The notes under the pieces are model-generated. The model made no database searches. It was not told the origin of the DNA and saw nothing but the letters and a program-made list of their open reading frames with translations. A program made the position numbers and the translations under genes. Below, piece by piece: positions 1 to 7,546 of a DNA stretch of 45,080 nt. Numbering within the stretch: the first letter of the stretch is position 1; every line of letters begins with the position of its first letter. Origin of the DNA: an uncultured Gammaproteobacteria bacterium (GTDB taxonomy: Bacteria; Pseudomonadota; Gammaproteobacteria; Pseudomonadales; Pseudohongiellaceae); assembly GCA_903887045.1 (NCBI GenBank), contig CAISOD010000041.1:1-45080 (forward strand). The letters are read 5' to 3'.

Positions 1-92
1 GACAACAAAAGGCGCAGCAAATGGAGATTGGTTGGTTTCATAACGGTTTCTGGAATTGGCAGAGCGCTGGCAGTATAGCGGAAGCGGGACGG

Positions 93-113
93 ACCCGCCC
101 GACCGGGGCGGGT
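93..113 (+). terminator. GC-rich terminator-like hairpin
   Basis: An 8-bp perfect stem, ACCCGCCC (93-100) and GGGCGGGT (106-113), encloses a 5-base loop. Only a short T stretch follows, so if it ends transcription from a gene left of the window it is a weak intrinsic terminator. It lies just before the promoter of the first gene. Confidence 0.35.
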
Positions 114-127
114 TTGGCACGGCCGTC

Positions 128-136
128 TGCTAAGAT
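128..136 (+). promoter_or_regulatory. Extended -10 promoter motif
   Basis: TGCTAAGAT has the TGn plus -10 form of an extended -10 sigma70 promoter and sits about 30 bases before the ATG at 165. No good -35 box is visible at 16-18 bases spacing. The same nonamer occurs before lpxC (19577-19585). Confidence 0.4.
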
Positions 137-164
137 GCGCGCAGCAAATTATTCAGGAGTCCCA

Positions 165-734
165 ATGACACTGACACTCTCCAACATGCTGCCGCTAGGC
201 ATATCGGCGCCAGCATTCTCGTTGCCTGGCACTGATGGCGATAGATGGAGCCTGCAGAGTTTTGCCAACTGCAAGCTGCTGCTGGTGATGTTCATCTGCA
301 ATCATTGTCCGTTCGTCAAACATGTCAGACAGGAGTTGGTGAAACTGGCACAGGACTTCCAGCCCCAGGGCGTGGCTGTTGTCGCCATCAACAGCAATGA
401 CATCGTGGCCTACCCGGCCGACAACATGGACTGTATGAGGCTGGAAGTCGCATCAGCCGGCTATCCATTCCCCTACTTGCTTGATGAAAGCCAGCAGGTG
501 GCAAAAGCCTACGATGCTGCCTGCACACCGGATTTCTTCCTTTTCGATGGCGCACGCAAACTGATCTACCGTGGCCAACTTGACGCCAGCCGCCCCAATA
601 ACGGTATTGCCGTGACTGGCGCCGATCTACGCAGCGCCTTGCAAGCAGCACTTGCTGACCGTCCGCAGGTTGCGCAGCAAACACCAAGCGTGGGCTGTAA
701 TATCAAATGGAAAGCCGGCAACGGGCCGACGTGA
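165..734 (+). CDS. Thioredoxin-fold (AhpC/TSA-like) protein
   Basis: A 189-residue cytosolic-looking protein of the peroxiredoxin-like thioredoxin family. The strand-helix junction carries FICNHCPFVKH, a CxxC-type redox motif (Cys-Asn-His-Cys) typical of the family often annotated 'thioredoxin family protein'. A later TPDFFLFD segment gives the cis-proline region of the fold. No signal peptide is visible. The open frame extends upstream to 21, but AGGAG at 155-159 lies five bases before the ATG at 165 and the protein there begins just before the conserved domain, so 165 is preferred. It ends eight bases before the rsmI start and may be co-transcribed with it. The substrate is unknown; a thiol-disulfide or peroxidase role is family inference. 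Confidence 0.85.
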   Translation: MTLTLSNMLPLGISAPAFSLPGTDGDRWSLQSFANCKLLLVMFICNHCPFVKHVRQELVKLAQDFQPQGVAVVAINSNDIVAYPADNMDCMRLEVASAGYPFPYLLDESQQVAKAYDAACTPDFFLFDGARKLIYRGQLDASRPNNGIAVTGADLRSALQAALADRPQVAQQTPSVGCNIKWKAGNGPT

Positions 735-741
735 GTATCCT

Positions 742-1584
742 GTGACGGGCAAGCTCTACATAGTCGCTACCCCAATTGGCAATCCTGCGGATTTCAGCGA
801 ACGCGCGTTGACTGTTCTGCGTGAGGTGAAGCTGGTGGCCGTGGAAGACACGCGCCACAGTGGCAGGCTCTTCAATGCATGCAGCATCAATACGCCGATG
901 CTGTCGTGCCACGATTACAACGAAACCGAACGTATTGAACTGTTGCTTGGCAAGGTGGCAGCCGGTGACGATATCGCGCTGGTGTCCGACGCTGGTACGC
1001 CGCTGGTATCCGATCCCGGTTTCCAGTTGGTACGGCAGGCACATGCGCGTGGAATCACTGTGGTGCCGGTGCCAGGTCCCTCAGCAGTAATCGCTGCTCT
1101 CTGCAGTGCAGGTCTGCCGACAGACCGTTTCGTGTTTGAAGGTTTCTTGCCGGCAAAAGCGGGCGCGCGGCAGGCACGCTTGCAGGAGCTTGCGAAAGAA
1201 AGACGCACATTGGTGTTCTACGAAGCGCCGCACCGGATAGTCGAATGTCTCGCTGACATGGAAGCGTGCTTCGGCAGCGAGCGTGCTGCCACTCTGGCGC
1301 GTGAATTGACCAAGACTTATGAAACGATCATTCCTGCAACGCTTGGCAAGCTTATCGAGCGTGTGCGTAGCGATGAGAATCAGCAGAAGGGCGAAATTGT
1401 GCTGGTGGTGGGCGGGTGTGTAGCCAGCGAAGGTGCACTCGACGCTGACGCAGAAAAAACCCTGAAAATCCTGCTGGAAGAACTGCCACTGCGTCAGGCG
1501 GCATCACTCGCAGCGAAAATTACCGGCCTCAAAAAGAACCTGCTGTATGACACCGCGCTGTCGTGGCAGGAAATTAAAGACTGA
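742..1584 (+). CDS. rsmI: 16S rRNA (cytidine(1402)-2'-O)-methyltransferase
   Basis: RsmI 2'-O-methylates C1402 of 16S rRNA in the ribosomal P site. The 280-residue product matches the family length (E. coli 286). It opens with KLYIVATPIGNPADFS, the conserved N-terminal SAM-methyltransferase (tetrapyrrole methylase fold) motif, followed by EDTRHSGRL, SDAGTPLVSDPG and VPVPGPSAVIAAL. The frame is open from 652, but homologues begin right at this motif, so the GTG at 742 is chosen; its ribosome binding site is weak. The gene sits directly before rnpB and the mraZ operon, the same context as in pseudomonads. Confidence 0.95.
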   Translation: MTGKLYIVATPIGNPADFSERALTVLREVKLVAVEDTRHSGRLFNACSINTPMLSCHDYNETERIELLLGKVAAGDDIALVSDAGTPLVSDPGFQLVRQAHARGITVVPVPGPSAVIAALCSAGLPTDRFVFEGFLPAKAGARQARLQELAKERRTLVFYEAPHRIVECLADMEACFGSERAATLARELTKTYETIIPATLGKLIERVRSDENQQKGEIVLVVGGCVASEGALDADAEKTLKILLEELPLRQAASLAAKITGLKKNLLYDTALSWQEIKD

Positions 1585-1603
1585 TCGGTTTTCAATGCTG
1601 CTC

Positions 1604-1612
1604 TGTTAGCAT
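1604..1612 (+). promoter_or_regulatory. Likely rnpB promoter (extended -10)
   Basis: TGTTAGCAT fits TGn plus a -10 hexamer and ends seven bases before the predicted 5' end of RNase P RNA. It lies just beyond the rsmI stop codon. No strong -35 box is evident. Confidence 0.4.
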
Positions 1613-1618
1613 GCCCAT

Positions 1619-1990
1619 CGAGTCGGCCAGACAATCGCTGTGGGTAGTGCACCAGTTGCGCCCCATGGAGGAAAGTCCGGGCTCCATAGAGCAGGGTGCC
1701 AGGTAACACCTGGGAGGCGCGAGCCTACGGAAAGTGCAACAGAAAGATACCGCCCGTCCTTCGTCGCTTGCGATGTATAGGCGTGGTAAGGGTGAAATGG
1801 TGCGGTAAGAGCGCACCGCATGGGTGGCAACATTCCATGGCAAGGCAAACCCCACTTGGAGCAAGGCCAAATAGGAACCCATTAGGTGCTGCTCGCACTG
1901 GGTTCGGGTAGGCTGCTTGAGGAATGCGGTGACGCATCTCCCAGATGAATGATTGTCCACGACAGAACCCGGCTTATCGGCTGACTCATT
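1619..1990 (+). ncRNA. rnpB: RNase P RNA component, bacterial class A
   Basis: This is the catalytic RNA of RNase P, which matures tRNA 5' ends. About 372 bases closely track the E. coli M1 RNA (377). The 5' helix P1 forms between GAGTCGGCC (1620-1628) and GGCTGACTC (1979-1987). The universally conserved core is plain: GAGGAAAGTCCGGGCTCC (1668-1685), AGGGTGCCAGGTAAC (1691-1705), GTAAGGGTGAAA and GGTGCGGTAAGAGCGCACC (1786-1818), GAGCAAGGCCAAATAGG (1859-1875), GGGTAGGCTGCTTGA, and the 3' P4 strand ACAGAACCCGGCTTA near 1962. The exact ends are inferred from P1 pairing. Open frames crossing this stretch on both strands are artefacts of the RNA gene. Confidence 0.97.
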
Positions 1991-2007
1991 CTTTTTGTGT
2001 ACTGTCA

Positions 2008-2051
2008 GTTGCTTCACCTGAATGGGTACTGCGCCATTCAGGTGAAGTAGC
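2008..2051 (+). terminator. Long hairpin downstream of rnpB
   Basis: CTTCACCTGAATGG (2012-2025) is perfectly complementary to CCATTCAGGTGAAG (2034-2047), a 14-bp stem with an 8-base loop. Three or four further pairs extend it outward, some of them G-U. No T tract follows. It may end or protect the 3' side of the rnpB transcript, or be a dispersed palindromic repeat; a genome search would tell these apart. Confidence 0.5.
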
Positions 2052-2060
2052 TTCGAACGC

Positions 2061-2077
2061 CGCATGCGCGGCATGCG
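2061..2077 (+). terminator. Second small hairpin after rnpB
   Basis: CGCATGC (2061-2067) pairs with GCATGCG (2071-2077) over a GCG loop and is followed by TTTGTGT. It is a compact, possibly bidirectional terminator placed 10 bases after the larger hairpin. Confidence 0.35.
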
Positions 2078-2141
2078 TTTGTGTCTAACGGATTTTTCTG
2101 TCCTTGTGCAGGGTCATAATCCACCTCCTTTTGATCCCCAC

Positions 2142-2162
2142 ACTTAAAGTATTACTTTAAGT
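2142..2162. other. AT-rich 9-bp perfect inverted repeat in mraZ leader
   Basis: ACTTAAAGT (2142-2150), ATT spacer, ACTTTAAGT (2154-2162), then TTGTTT. It could be an operator or a weak terminator. The stretch 1991-2484 has no credible gene; it holds three hairpins, the probable mra promoter and the MraZ-type repeats, and I see nothing else in it. Confidence 0.4.
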
Positions 2163-2270
2163 TTGTTTCATACCTTTTTGTAATTGCCCGGGTTTGTTTT
2201 TGGTCGATTTTTGTGAAGCCGCCAGAGCAGTGGACACGGAAATTTCTTAATAAAAACAATGAAATACAAC

Positions 2271-2300
2271 TTGCGATAGCGGAGTATGCTCGTCTATAGT
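2271..2300 (+). promoter_or_regulatory. Probable mraZ operon promoter
   Basis: TTGCGA (2271-2276) and TATAGT (2295-2300) are separated by 18 bases, an acceptable sigma70 promoter. The predicted start near 2307 falls at the edge of the MraZ-type repeats, leaving an untranslated leader of about 180 bases before mraZ. Confidence 0.45.
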
Positions 2301-2308
2301 GTTCCTAA

Positions 2309-2354
2309 GTGGCGTGATGTGGGTAATTAGTGGTTGGTAGTACCAAAAGTGGTG
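2309..2354 (+). promoter_or_regulatory. MraZ-type operator repeats
   Basis: GTGGC (2309), GTGGG (2319) and GTGGT (2330) recur with a 10-11 base period, and a further AAAGTGGTG lies near 2346-2354. MraZ in other bacteria binds short direct repeats with a TGGG/GTGG core at about one helical turn near the mra promoter. Location and spacing here fit autoregulation of the whole cluster by its first product; binding is inferred. Confidence 0.5.
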
Positions 2355-2484
2355 CCCCAATCATTTATTGCAACAAAAAATTTCAAAAACGCCATAAAGC
2401 TTCACGGTGAAATCAGGCTCCTGCCGGGTTTTTGCCAGATCTCCCGGTTCCATTAGTGCCGGGTCTTGAGACGAGGGTGGTGCA

Positions 2485-2940
2485 GTGTTGCTGACTGGGC
2501 AGCAGACAACAGCGTTGGATGCGAAGGGTCGCTTGACGATTCCGGCGCGGTTCCGTGCTGTGCTGGATGAGAGCTGCCAGGGTCAATTGGTGGTTACCGT
2601 CAACCACGACCGCGAGTCCCTTCTGCTGTACCCCCGCCACGAATACGAACAGCGCGCGCAGATCATCAACAAGCTCAGCGATTTCGACCCGCTTGAGCGG
2701 CGCCTGAAGCTGCTTTTCATCGGCCATGCCTTCGATCTTGAACTGGACAACAACGCCCGTGTGCTGGTGCCACCGCGCTTGCGAGAAATTGTCGGAATCA
2801 CCCGCGATGTTGTGCTGGTAGGCCAGCATCACAAACTGGAGCTGTGGGATGAAGCGGCGTGGACACGCAAGCTGGATTCGTTGTTCACCATCGGATCCGA
2901 GGTGGGTATGTCCGAGAAATTGAAGAACCTGGCGCTGTAG
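2485..2940 (+). CDS. mraZ: Transcriptional regulator MraZ
   Basis: A 151-residue MraZ (E. coli 152), a nucleoid-associated ring-forming regulator of the division/cell wall operon. Two SpoVT-AbrB-like halves are visible: ALDAKGRLTIPARFR near residues 10-24 and NNARVLVPPRLREIVG near 88-103, each with the conserved Ar(g)-plus-proline DNA-binding loop. Translation starts at GTG 2485, eight bases after a GAGG in ACGAGGGTGG. It is the first gene of an essentially unbroken operon, nine bases before rsmH. Repeats upstream (2309-2354) suggest it represses its own promoter. Confidence 0.96.
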   Translation: MLLTGQQTTALDAKGRLTIPARFRAVLDESCQGQLVVTVNHDRESLLLYPRHEYEQRAQIINKLSDFDPLERRLKLLFIGHAFDLELDNNARVLVPPRLREIVGITRDVVLVGQHHKLELWDEAAWTRKLDSLFTIGSEVGMSEKLKNLAL

Positions 2941-2949
2941 GCGCAGCTG

Positions 2950-3882
2950 ATGACGCAGCTGTACCAGCACCAGAGCGTACTGCTGCAAGAAGCGGTGAAT
3001 GCATTGGTAGTCGATCCTGTCGGGCGCTATGTCGATGGCACCTTCGGGCGTGGTGGGCACAGCAGGTTGATCCTGCAGCAACTGGCGCCTGAAGGGCGTT
3101 TGCTGGTGTTGGACAAGGACCCGCAAGCGATTGCGGTGGCAATGGAGTTGCAGGCAGCGGATGCGCGCGTGCTGGTGTGGCACGGCAGCTTTGCTGGATT
3201 GCGTGAGGCGGTGGCTGCGCAGGGTTGGTTCGATGTGCAAGGGGTGTTGCTGGACCTTGGTGTGTCGTCGCCCCAGATCGACGATCCGGTACGCGGTTTC
3301 AGCTTTGGCAAGGACGGTCCGCTCGATATGCGAATGGACACCAGTAGCGGCCTGACTGCAGCCGAGTGGTTGCAGCAGGCGCCCGAGCAGGAAATAGCGC
3401 GGGTGCTGTGGGAGTACGGTGAAGAGAAATTTTCGCGGCGCATGGCCAAGGCCATCGTTGCCGCCAGAGGCAGTAGTGCTTTGACCAGCACGCTGCAACT
3501 GGCAGAGATAGTGAAAGCGGCGAATCCGGCCTGGGAACGGCACAAGCATCCGGCGACGCGTGCATTCCAGGCTATTCGTATTTTCATCAACAACGAATTG
3601 CAGGATCTCGACGCCGTATTGCCGGCCATGATGGACGTACTGGTGAAGGGGGGGCGGATGGTGGTGATCAGCTTCCATTCGCTGGAAGACCGTCAGGTGA
3701 AGCGCTTTATCCGCAAGCTGGAAAAAGGCGATGACTATCCGCCCGGGCTGCCGGTGACGGTAGACATGATGAGGCCGCGGTTGCGCAGCATCGGCAAGCC
3801 GGTGATGAGCGGTGAAACAGAGCTGGAAGACAACATCAGGGCGCGTAGCGCCGTGATGCGGATAGCAGAAAAAACGGCATAG
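2950..3882 (+). CDS. rsmH: 16S rRNA (cytosine(1402)-N4)-methyltransferase
   Basis: RsmH (MraW) N4-methylates C1402 of 16S rRNA, the same nucleotide modified by RsmI encoded 1.4 kb upstream. The 310-residue protein (E. coli 313) starts with [13 protein letters not shown] and has the SAM-binding segment [12 protein letters not shown] at about residues 28-39, [14 protein letters not shown] near 102, and [14 protein letters not shown] near 204. The insertion domain between methyltransferase motifs is present. It follows mraZ by nine bases and ends one base before the ftsL GTG, so it is surely in the operon. Confidence 0.96.
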   Translation: MTQLYQHQSVLLQEAVNALVVDPVGRYVDGTFGRGGHSRLILQQLAPEGRLLVLDKDPQAIAVAMELQAADARVLVWHGSFAGLREAVAAQGWFDVQGVLLDLGVSSPQIDDPVRGFSFGKDGPLDMRMDTSSGLTAAEWLQQAPEQEIARVLWEYGEEKFSRRMAKAIVAARGSSALTSTLQLAEIVKAANPAWERHKHPATRAFQAIRIFINNELQDLDAVLPAMMDVLVKGGRMVVISFHSLEDRQVKRFIRKLEKGDDYPPGLPVTVDMMRPRLRSIGKPVMSGETELEDNIRARSAVMRIAEKTA

Positions 3883-3883
3883 G

Positions 3884-4213
3884 GTGCGCAAGGTGTTGGA
3901 GAAGGCGAGTCAGTGGTTGGAGAGTCAACAGGCCCAGGCCCGTCAGCGCCATTGGGTGCTGTTCTTCACGCTCTTGCTGGCCATTACCGCGACGTCGATC
4001 GGAGTCGTGATAACTACTTACAACACGCGGTTGTTGTTGAACAGCCTGCAGCAACTGGTACAGGAGCAGAACCACTTGCAGGTGGAGTGGGGCCAGCTGC
4101 TGCTGGAGCAGAGCAGCCTGGTGGCACAAGGGCAGGTGGAGGAGATAGCAATAAGTCAGTTGGGCATGGCGGTGCCGTCAATGGACAAGGTCGTGGTGTT
4201 TACGGGTGACTAG
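3884..4213 (+). CDS. ftsL: Cell division protein FtsL
   Basis: A 109-residue bitopic inner-membrane protein of the FtsQLB divisome subcomplex. After a short basic cytoplasmic segment comes one membrane span (roughly residues 25-47) and a periplasmic coiled coil rich in Leu and Gln (LLNSLQQLVQEQNHLQVEWGQ onward). It ends with MAVPSMDKVVV, the conserved FtsL tail. The sequence is poorly conserved in general, but size, topology and position between rsmH and ftsI settle it. Start GTG 3884 is one base after the rsmH stop; the 3' end overlaps ftsI by eight bases. Confidence 0.93.
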   Translation: MRKVLEKASQWLESQQAQARQRHWVLFFTLLLAITATSIGVVITTYNTRLLLNSLQQLVQEQNHLQVEWGQLLLEQSSLVAQGQVEEIAISQLGMAVPSMDKVVVFTGD

Positions 4214-6005
4214 AACTGTCAGAGGCAATCAGCAGCCCATGTGGAGACTGATGTTCGTCTTCGTGGTAATTGTCGCACTGTTGATTGTGATCGGTTGGAA
4301 AGTCGCTGACCTGCAGGTGCTCCACAACGATGTGCTGCAGCAGCAAGGCGACGCCCGCACGCTGCGCAACGAAGAAATAATCGCTACTCGTGGCAATATC
4401 GTCGACCGCAACGGTGAGCCGCTGGCGCTCAGCACACCAGTGCTCACCTTGTGGCTGAACCCAAAAGAAATCCTGCAGAGTCCCGAACAGGGCGAGCAGC
4501 TCGACGAAGCCTTTGCCAGTCTCGAGCTCGATCCGGCGCAGATGCGTCAGCGTATCCTCGAAAACTCCGCTCGTGAATTCATGTACGTGAAGCGTCGCAT
4601 CCCGCCGCCCGAGGCGCAGGCAGTACTCGATCGCAAGCTGAAAGGTGTTTACGCACAGGAAGAATACAAGCGCTTCTACCCGATGGGCGAGGCGGCCGTG
4701 CATTTGATCGGCCTCACCAACAACGACGAGATCGGTCAGGAAGGGCTCGAGCTCGCCTACGAAGACTGGCTCAAGGGCTCGCCGGGCAATCGTCAGGTCA
4801 TCAAGGACAGGATAGGTCGTCTCGTGCGGGACATGGGCGTCACCGCCACTGCAGTACGCGGTAATGATCTGGTGCTGAGCATTGATTCGCGCCTGCAATA
4901 CCTGGCCTACAAGGCGCTGAAGGAGAACGTCGCGCTGCGTCACGCCAAGGCCGGCACCGCTACTGTACTCGATGCCCGCACCGGCGAAGTGCTGGCGATG
5001 GTGAGTCAGCCCTCGTGGAACCCGAACAACCGTCAGAGCCGCAATGAGAATGGCCTGGTCAACCGTGCAATGGTCAATCTGCTGGAACCTGGTTCCACCA
5101 TCAAGACGTTCACGATGACCGCCGCGCTCGAAAGCGGCAAGTTCGACATGAATACGATCATTGATACCAGCCCTGGCCGCGTTGTCGTAGACCGCCGTGT
5201 GCTGAAGGATCCAGTGAATTACGGGCCGTCCACGCTGTCGCGCATCATTGCCAAGTCGAGCCAGGTGGGTGCAATCAAGGTCGGATTGGAGCTCGGACAC
5301 GAACCAATGCTGGATGTGCTCAGGCGTGTCGGCTTCGGCGAAAACATCGGTACCGGCTTCCCGGGCGAAACCTCGGGTGTACTGCCGAACCATGAACGCT
5401 GGAGCCGCGGCGAAACTGCTTCGCTGGCCTATGGTTACGGCTTTCAGGTAACGCCATTGCAACTGGCGCAAGCCTACCTCGTGTACGCCAACCGTGGTCT
5501 GCGCAAGCCAGTGTCGCTGTTGCGGGTAGATGCGCCGGTGGACGGCTATCGCGTAGTTGATGCCAGCATCGCGCAGTTGGTGGTCAGCATGCTCACCGGT
5601 GTTGTCAGCAAGGAGCTCGGTGGCACCGGAGTCGCAGCCAATATTCCGTCCTATCACGTGGCCGGCAAGAGCGGCACCACCTGGTTGTATGTGCCCGGCC
5701 GCGGTTATGACAACCGCAACTATATTTCGCACTTTGCCGGTTTTGCGCCGGTGGATGATCCGCGGGTTGTCATCGTCGTGTCGATACAGGAGCCGCAAGG
5801 CAAGGATGTTGGCGGTGGCAAGGTGTCGGCACCGGTGTTTGCGCAGATAGCAGCCGGTGCAATGCGAATACTTGATGTGCCACCAGAGTTGCCGGAAGCA
5901 GCTGCAGTTGCTGGGGCACTGGTGGTCGACGATGAGCTGGATCTGCCGGAAACAATGCCTGCCGAGGAACTGCCGGCCGATATTGGCAGCGGAGGTGCGC
6001 TGTGA
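4206..6005 (+). CDS. ftsI: Septal peptidoglycan transpeptidase (PBP3)
   Basis: FtsI crosslinks septal peptidoglycan together with FtsW. The 599-residue protein has an N-terminal membrane anchor (about 13-31), a pedestal domain with RGNIVDRNGEPLA, and a C-terminal transpeptidase domain. The catalytic serine is S297 in GSTIKTF. The lysine triad motif is KSGT (488-491), as in pseudomonads. The middle SxN motif reads Ser-Ser-Gln (351-353) rather than Ser-Ser-Asn; its spacing from S297 matches E. coli (307 and 359-361), so it is the true counterpart. Translation starts at GTG 4206 inside ftsL, and the stop overlaps the murE GTG. Confidence 0.96.
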   Translation: MTRTVRGNQQPMWRLMFVFVVIVALLIVIGWKVADLQVLHNDVLQQQGDARTLRNEEIIATRGNIVDRNGEPLALSTPVLTLWLNPKEILQSPEQGEQLDEAFASLELDPAQMRQRILENSAREFMYVKRRIPPPEAQAVLDRKLKGVYAQEEYKRFYPMGEAAVHLIGLTNNDEIGQEGLELAYEDWLKGSPGNRQVIKDRIGRLVRDMGVTATAVRGNDLVLSIDSRLQYLAYKALKENVALRHAKAGTATVLDARTGEVLAMVSQPSWNPNNRQSRNENGLVNRAMVNLLEPGSTIKTFTMTAALESGKFDMNTIIDTSPGRVVVDRRVLKDPVNYGPSTLSRIIAKSSQVGAIKVGLELGHEPMLDVLRRVGFGENIGTGFPGETSGVLPNHERWSRGETASLAYGYGFQVTPLQLAQAYLVYANRGLRKPVSLLRVDAPVDGYRVVDASIAQLVVSMLTGVVSKELGGTGVAANIPSYHVAGKSGTTWLYVPGRGYDNRNYISHFAGFAPVDDPRVVIVVSIQEPQGKDVGGGKVSAPVFAQIAAGAMRILDVPPELPEAAAVAGALVVDDELDLPETMPAEELPADIGSGGAL

Positions 6006-7546
6006 TCGCGACTGCCGCCAAGGGCACCATGAGGCTTTCTGAGGTTCTGCATGGGCTTTACCCACTGCAGTCACGTTGCGACCGCGAGTTGAATGGCATA
6101 GCGCTGGATTCCCGCCGAGTAAAGCGCGGCACTCTGTTCATGGCCTGCAAAGGCCAGAGCCACGACGGCCGCAACTATATAGACGCAGCCATTGCCGCTG
6201 GTGCCGCAGCGGTACTGGTGGAAGCCGATGAAGTCGACTGGTGCTGCGAACATGAGCGCAATGGCGTGCCGGTATTACCGCTCTTGAACCTGCATGAACA
6301 AATGGCTGAACTGGCCGCGCGTTTCTATGGCAAGCCCGGCAAGCAAATGCGGATGGTTGGCGTTACCGGCACCAACGGAAAGACCAGTACCAGCCAGTTG
6401 CTGGCGCAAGGTTTCAGCGCTTTGGGCTACCGCTGCGGCGTTATCGGCACGCTGGGCCATGGCATGGCCGGCGACGAATTACAGCAAGAGGACAGCGGCC
6501 CCGGCACGACGCCGGACGCGGTGGTTTTACAACAGATATTTACCGGCTTGCGTGCACAGCAGGCGGATACGCTGGTGATGGAAGTGACATCCCATGCGCT
6601 CGACCAGAGTCGCGTACTGGTTGATGATTTTGCGATAGCCGTGTTCACCAACCTCACTCGCGATCATCTCGACTACCACCATACGATCGAAGCCTATGGC
6701 GACGCCAAACGCCTTTTGTTCCGCGGCCAGGGTCTGCAACTGGCGGTGCTGAATGCCGATGATGATTACGCGGCCGCCACTGCAGGCGTTCTGCAAGGCC
6801 ACGTCCGCTGCTTCACGTTCGGAATGCGCAACGCCGGTGCCGACATCTTTGCCGAGCGCGTGCGCTTTGCTGCCGCCGGCGTAGAGATGAAGGTACGTAC
6901 ACCCTGGGGTGAGTTCGAATTCACCAGTGCGCTGCTCGGGTCATTCAATGCCAGCAACCTGCTGGCCGTATTGACTACACTGCTGGCAGCGCAATCGCTG
7001 GATGAACATTTTGATGCAGCCGCCATCGTCAGGGTGGTGGCTCAGCTGCCACCGGTGGTTGGACGCATGCAACTGGTGGCAGGCCATGACGTTATCGCAG
7101 TAATCGACTACGCCCACACGCCGGATGCGCTTGAAAAAGCGCTGCTCGCCGTGCGTGAACATTGCAGTGGCAAGCTCTGGTGTGTGTTTGGCTGCGGCGG
7201 TAACCGCGATCGTGGCAAGCGTCCACGAATGGCGGCGATCGCTGAACAGGGGGCCGATTCGTTAGTGCTCACCAGCGACAATCCCCGCAATGAAGACCCG
7301 CTTCAGATACTGGCCGAGATGCAGGCAGGCCTGCTTAATCCGGCCGCCGCGTTGGTGCAGGCTGGCCGCGCTGAAGCGATTGCAGCCGCGCTGACTCAGG
7401 CAGCAGCTGGCGATGTGGTCCTGATTGCCGGCAAGGGCCATGAGTCTTACCAGGAAATCGAAGGCCAGAAACTGCCGTTCAGTGATGTTGATTGTGCACA
7501 GAAGGTCTTGAGTGCGCGCTTTGGCAACAGCGGGGTGCGGCCATGA
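6002..7546 (+). CDS. murE: UDP-MurNAc-tripeptide synthetase
   Basis: MurE adds the third residue of the stem peptide in the cytoplasm. The Mur ligase P-loop GVTGTNGKTST is at about residues 119-129, followed by the central domain with TSHALDQSRV and the C-terminal domain. The TSDNPRNEDP motif near residue 424 contains DNPR, the established signature for meso-diaminopimelate rather than lysine, so the wall is the usual Gram-negative mDAP type. The 514-residue length uses GTG 6002, which overlaps the ftsI stop by four bases. An ATG at 6029 with AAGGG just upstream would give 505 residues and cannot be ruled out. Confidence 0.95.
   Translation: MIATAAKGTMRLSEVLHGLYPLQSRCDRELNGIALDSRRVKRGTLFMACKGQSHDGRNYIDAAIAAGAAAVLVEADEVDWCCEHERNGVPVLPLLNLHEQMAELAARFYGKPGKQMRMVGVTGTNGKTSTSQLLAQGFSALGYRCGVIGTLGHGMAGDELQQEDSGPGTTPDAVVLQQIFTGLRAQQADTLVMEVTSHALDQSRVLVDDFAIAVFTNLTRDHLDYHHTIEAYGDAKRLLFRGQGLQLAVLNADDDYAAATAGVLQGHVRCFTFGMRNAGADIFAERVRFAAAGVEMKVRTPWGEFEFTSALLGSFNASNLLAVLTTLLAAQSLDEHFDAAAIVRVVAQLPPVVGRMQLVAGHDVIAVIDYAHTPDALEKALLAVREHCSGKLWCVFGCGGNRDRGKRPRMAAIAEQGADSLVLTSDNPRNEDPLQILAEMQAGLLNPAAALVQAGRAEAIAAALTQAAAGDVVLIAGKGHESYQEIEGQKLPFSDVDCAQKVLSARFGNSGVRP

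Noticed and set aside
21-164. N-terminal extension of the thioredoxin-like frame
   Set aside because: It crosses a hairpin and a promoter-like motif, has no family similarity, and a good ribosome binding site serves ATG 165.
1592-2074. Open frames on both strands over 1592-2074
   Set aside because: They cover RNase P RNA, whose conserved core explains the sequence.
2413-3891. Long minus-strand open frame of 492 codons opposite mraZ and rsmH
   Set aside because: Its composition is the His/Gln/Arg-rich kind expected from antisense of GC-rich genes; mraZ and rsmH are unmistakable on the other strand.
4200-6074. Minus-strand open frame of 624 codons opposite ftsI
   Set aside because: Antisense shadow of ftsI with no recognisable domain.
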